From: Mercurialis annua
Lineage: Eukaryota; Streptophyta; Magnoliopsida; Malpighiales; Euphorbiaceae
NCBI RefSeq assembly: GCF_937616625.2
Contig: NC_065570.1
Location: 24,638,046-24,702,045, forward strand
DNA length: 64,000 nt
Direction of reading: 5' to 3'
Position 1 is the stretch's first letter. Every line of letters starts with the position of its first letter. The notes under the pieces are model-generated. The model saw only the letters and a list, made by a program, of their open reading frames with translations. It was not told the DNA's origin and ran no database searches. The position numbers and the translations under genes were made by a program. This document shows positions 61,571 to 64,000 of this stretch, piece by piece.

Positions 61571-61749
61571 TTATCATGTGGGAAAACCATATCTCTCTGG
61601 TTGACGAGATACTCTACTTGATCTTCGAGATGTTAAAGTAGATACATCTTTTACTAACTCCGGCTTTTAGTGGGTTTGATCAATCTTCATTGATTCATTA
61701 TTTTGTTGGTAACTAGATGACTCCTCATCTAATTCTATATTCCTTTCTT

Positions 61750-62620
61750 AGTGTCCCTCTTGAATAAACGCTTTATTAAGAAAGACTACCACCGTTAAAC
61801 AACGATTGTTTGTTCGGTTCGAATATAGAAACAATATCCTAAACTGTATTTAGGATATCCAACATAACCTTTCCATGATTGATTTTGATTCCAAATTTAT
61901 CGGATATCAGTTTCCTGATATGTTCCGAACACCCTCAAATCTTAACATCCTTAAGACTTGATTCCATACCATATCTCATAAGGTATCTATGGTGCAAATT
62001 TAGTTGGAATTTAATTTAGAATTTTATTTGCGGTAAGAAGTGCTTGACCCTATAACGAGATGGATAAGTCAGTATATAGCTCATTATAGATCGTATCATT
62101 TCCCACAATGTATGATACGTCCTTCTTGACAGACGCACCATTCAACCATGGTGTTCCCAAAGAGTAAGTTGAAAAATAATACCACATTCCTTTTAGGAAC
62201 ATACCAAATTCTGTACTCAAGTATTCTTCCCTTTTCGATCACATCGTAAAGTAGTAATACCTTTTCCAATTTGGTTTTCTACTTCATTCTTGAAGTCATT
62301 TGAACATTTCAAAATCTTCATGTTTGTTCTTCATAAGACAAACTTAACTATATCGTGATAAATCATCGATGTAGAAAATGAAGTATAAGTATCTACCTTG
62401 GTCCGTTTCTTTAAACATACCATATACATCACTATGTATGATCTCTTAAACGGCTTTGGCTCTACCACTTTGTCCCACAAAGAATGACCAGGTCATTTTG
62501 CCTTTAAGATACGACTCACAAATCGGAAGCGATGCAAAATCTTGATTGCTCAAGATTCCCATCCAATCTGACTTGTTATGTCTATCTTTTGCAATATGCC
62601 CTAATCATAAGTACCAAAGT
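61750..62620 (-). pseudogene. Copia integrase domain, degenerate
   Basis: On the minus strand 62620-62400 reads, in one frame, LGHIAKDRHN, then PICESYLKGKMTWSFF, then EIIHSDVYGMF. These are the His and Cys residues of the zinc-binding part (the second Cys of C-x-x-C is Tyr) and the first catalytic Asp (IHSDV). Stops interrupt near 62600 and 62445. The pattern that normally reads TPYE is recognisable near 61967 in altered frame (TLDMVWN region), and KAFIQEG near 61770 matches the end of the domain. It is non-functional. Confidence 0.78.
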
Positions 62621-62974
62621 TGTTTAAAAGTTTGATAACTTATGGTATTAATTTTCAAAACATCGTTTGCATTAAACATCTTTATTCAAGTCATAAAGAA
62701 CATTTTGTACATATCCATACCCAACTCCGTATTATCAAACATAATACTACAAACATCCTTTGTAAATAGAAAATCAACTACCAAATTTGTCATACAAATT
62801 CGGACATGATATTCCTATGTATATTGGGTAAGTACAAAAATCTTGTTTAAGTACAACTTATGTTTATTTAAGAAAATTGAAGTTGAACCTATAGCTCTTG
62901 TCACAACGCTTGCGTCATTCCCGAGATTTAAGATTACTTCATCTTTTTCCTTTCTTTCTCACTTTTACTAAATC
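62621..62974 (-). other. Copia protease-integrase spacer, unresolved
   Basis: The element continues here between the protease remnant and the integrase zinc-binding part. No intact frame or clear motif is seen by eye. Confidence 0.5.
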
Positions 62975-63040
62975 CATAAAAGATAAACAAATGTGAGAAT
63001 GAGCATCGGTATTCAATACCCAAGCTTTTAAATGAGCAAT
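62975..63040 (-). pseudogene. Copia protease active-site region, degenerate
   Basis: The minus strand reads AWVLNTDAHSHIC, corresponding to the conserved WVLDTGASSHIC of copia proteases. The catalytic Asp has become Asn and the Gly has become Asp, so the site is dead. Its position between gag and integrase is as expected. Confidence 0.7.
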
Positions 63041-63089
63041 TTACATTGGAACATGAGATAGACACATGTTCTTGATGGAGTTGTTCCTC

Positions 63090-63290
63090 CAGTCATTGCC
63101 CTTTAAGTATTCACAATACTTAATGCAATTTCCATTTCAATGTCTTTCGGTTTGACAAAAGAAACACTTTCTTTTATTGACCGAACCGCCTTTCAAATAT
63201 TCCAAATATTTCCGGCAATGACTTATATTGTCCTACATCTTAACAAATGAAAACATTTTTCTTTGTTAACCGATGTGCATTTCTTTTTCG
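63090..63290 (-). pseudogene. Copia gag zinc-knuckle region, tandemly duplicated and broken
   Basis: The minus strand at 63100-63175 encodes KCFFCQTERH, a stop, then NGNC, which fits C-x2-C-x4-H-x4-C with one stop inside. About 87 bp further upstream (63189-63275) a related but frameshifted copy reads KCFH, with the tail HCRKYLEYLKG. The two copies look like a tandem duplication of the knuckle segment. Confidence 0.6.
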
Positions 63291-64000
63291 CAATAGCCTT
63301 AGAGGCATCTAAATATCTTAATCAAACAAAAATGATTTTAAACCACTAGCGGATTACTATCGTGAATGTCACTTTAAAGAATTCTATTTAATCTTATTAT
63401 CCCTTAGATAGCAAAGATCTCTAATTAGTATTCGTGTTATTTTGTATATTTAAACCATAATGATTCGGTCTTTATCAAAATGGCCTCCCACTATCTTTTT
63501 CGAATCCTACACTTCCAAAATAGGAAACGTGAATCTTTGTTGGAAAAAGATTCAAGCGGGTGATTGAATTCTTATACTCATTTATCTTTCCCTCAAGTAC
63601 TTAATGCTATTCTTGGGATCAAAATGATATATAAGTGAACAACTACTTGTTCATCATATCTCATATGAGGTTCAATCATTTCCGGCTCCTAATGCTTTCA
63701 CCCTCAAGTACTTAATGCTATTCTTGGGTTTCCACATTAGTTACGTTTAACCCATTGAATCAACTAAGATGTATCGATTTGAATAATATACGACTCAGGT
63801 ACGCCTAATTGCCTTTCTCGCCGTATATTATATCGACTACACCCGCAACATCGCATGCTTAACAATAAACTCGACAACATCTCTTGACGATATCATCTCA
63901 CCCCTATGTATCCATAGCCGACAAGATGATAACTCAAAGCGTGTTAGTTTATTGCTCCAATGGAGAGCCATTGATAAATCAATTTAATGATTAATCAATA
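63291..64000 (-). other. Copia gag or leader sequence, unresolved
   Basis: AT-rich sequence continuing the copia element to the window end. No intact frame is seen. A perfect 28-bp direct repeat lies at 63590-63617 and 63701-63728 (111 bp apart). Confidence 0.45.

Larger units (their letters stand above)
51591..64000 (-). mobile_element. Degenerate Ty1/copia retrotransposon (continues past window end)
   Basis: A copia element on the minus strand, cut by the right edge of the window. Its 3' LTR lies at 51591-59917 but is split by a nested 6.3-kb element. Reading up the + coordinates from 59918 come the purine tract, RNase H, reverse transcriptase, integrase, protease and gag, the normal copia order for a minus-strand copy. 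Every domain has stops or frameshifts. It inserted in inverted 60-bp satellite; the bases before the LTR (AAACG, 51586-51590) are the candidate target duplication, whose partner is outside the window. Confidence 0.9.

Overview
The window is heterochromatic DNA from a flowering plant. The evidence is long 60-bp satellite arrays and plant-type LTR retrotransposons: a Tekay/Del-like chromovirus with chromodomain, Ty1/copia, and Tat/Athila-like elements with plant tRNA-type primer-binding sites. A Mutator-type MITE is also present. The species cannot be named from the sequence. I see no host protein gene, no rRNA or tRNA gene and no CRISPR array. Nearly every open reading frame comes either from the stop-poor 60-bp satellite, which is open on both strands because 60 is a multiple of 3, or from broken retroelements.

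Layout: 1-32454 is 60-bp satellite in + orientation, with several higher-order repeat blocks. 32455-33018 and 37000-37215 are a different, ~100-bp satellite that flips orientation near 32880. It is split by a complete, young, non-coding LTR retrotransposon (33019-36999; LTRs of 421 bp, target duplication GGAAC) whose interior is mostly a 49-bp tandem repeat built from two hairpins. 37216-38460 is AT-rich, probably LTR-derived sequence, followed by a copia LTR fragment (38460-39946). 39947-42467 is 60-bp satellite (+). 42468-46994 is the 3' part of a chromovirus on the minus strand (long LTR, integrase, chromodomain), with a MULE-type MITE inside its LTR. 46995-51590 is 60-bp satellite in the opposite orientation. 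51591 to the window end is a degenerate copia element on the minus strand. Its 3' LTR is split by a very recent gypsy-type element (52520-58820) with two 1647-bp LTRs that look identical and a gag fragment as its only coding region.

Order of events: satellite arrays came first. The chromovirus and copia elements inserted into the 60-bp satellite, the MITE inserted into the chromovirus LTR, and the gag-only element inserted into the copia LTR. A rearrangement truncated the chromovirus integrase and joined it to inverted satellite. The two elements with complete paired LTRs lack pol, so any mobility would depend on proteins supplied by partners elsewhere.
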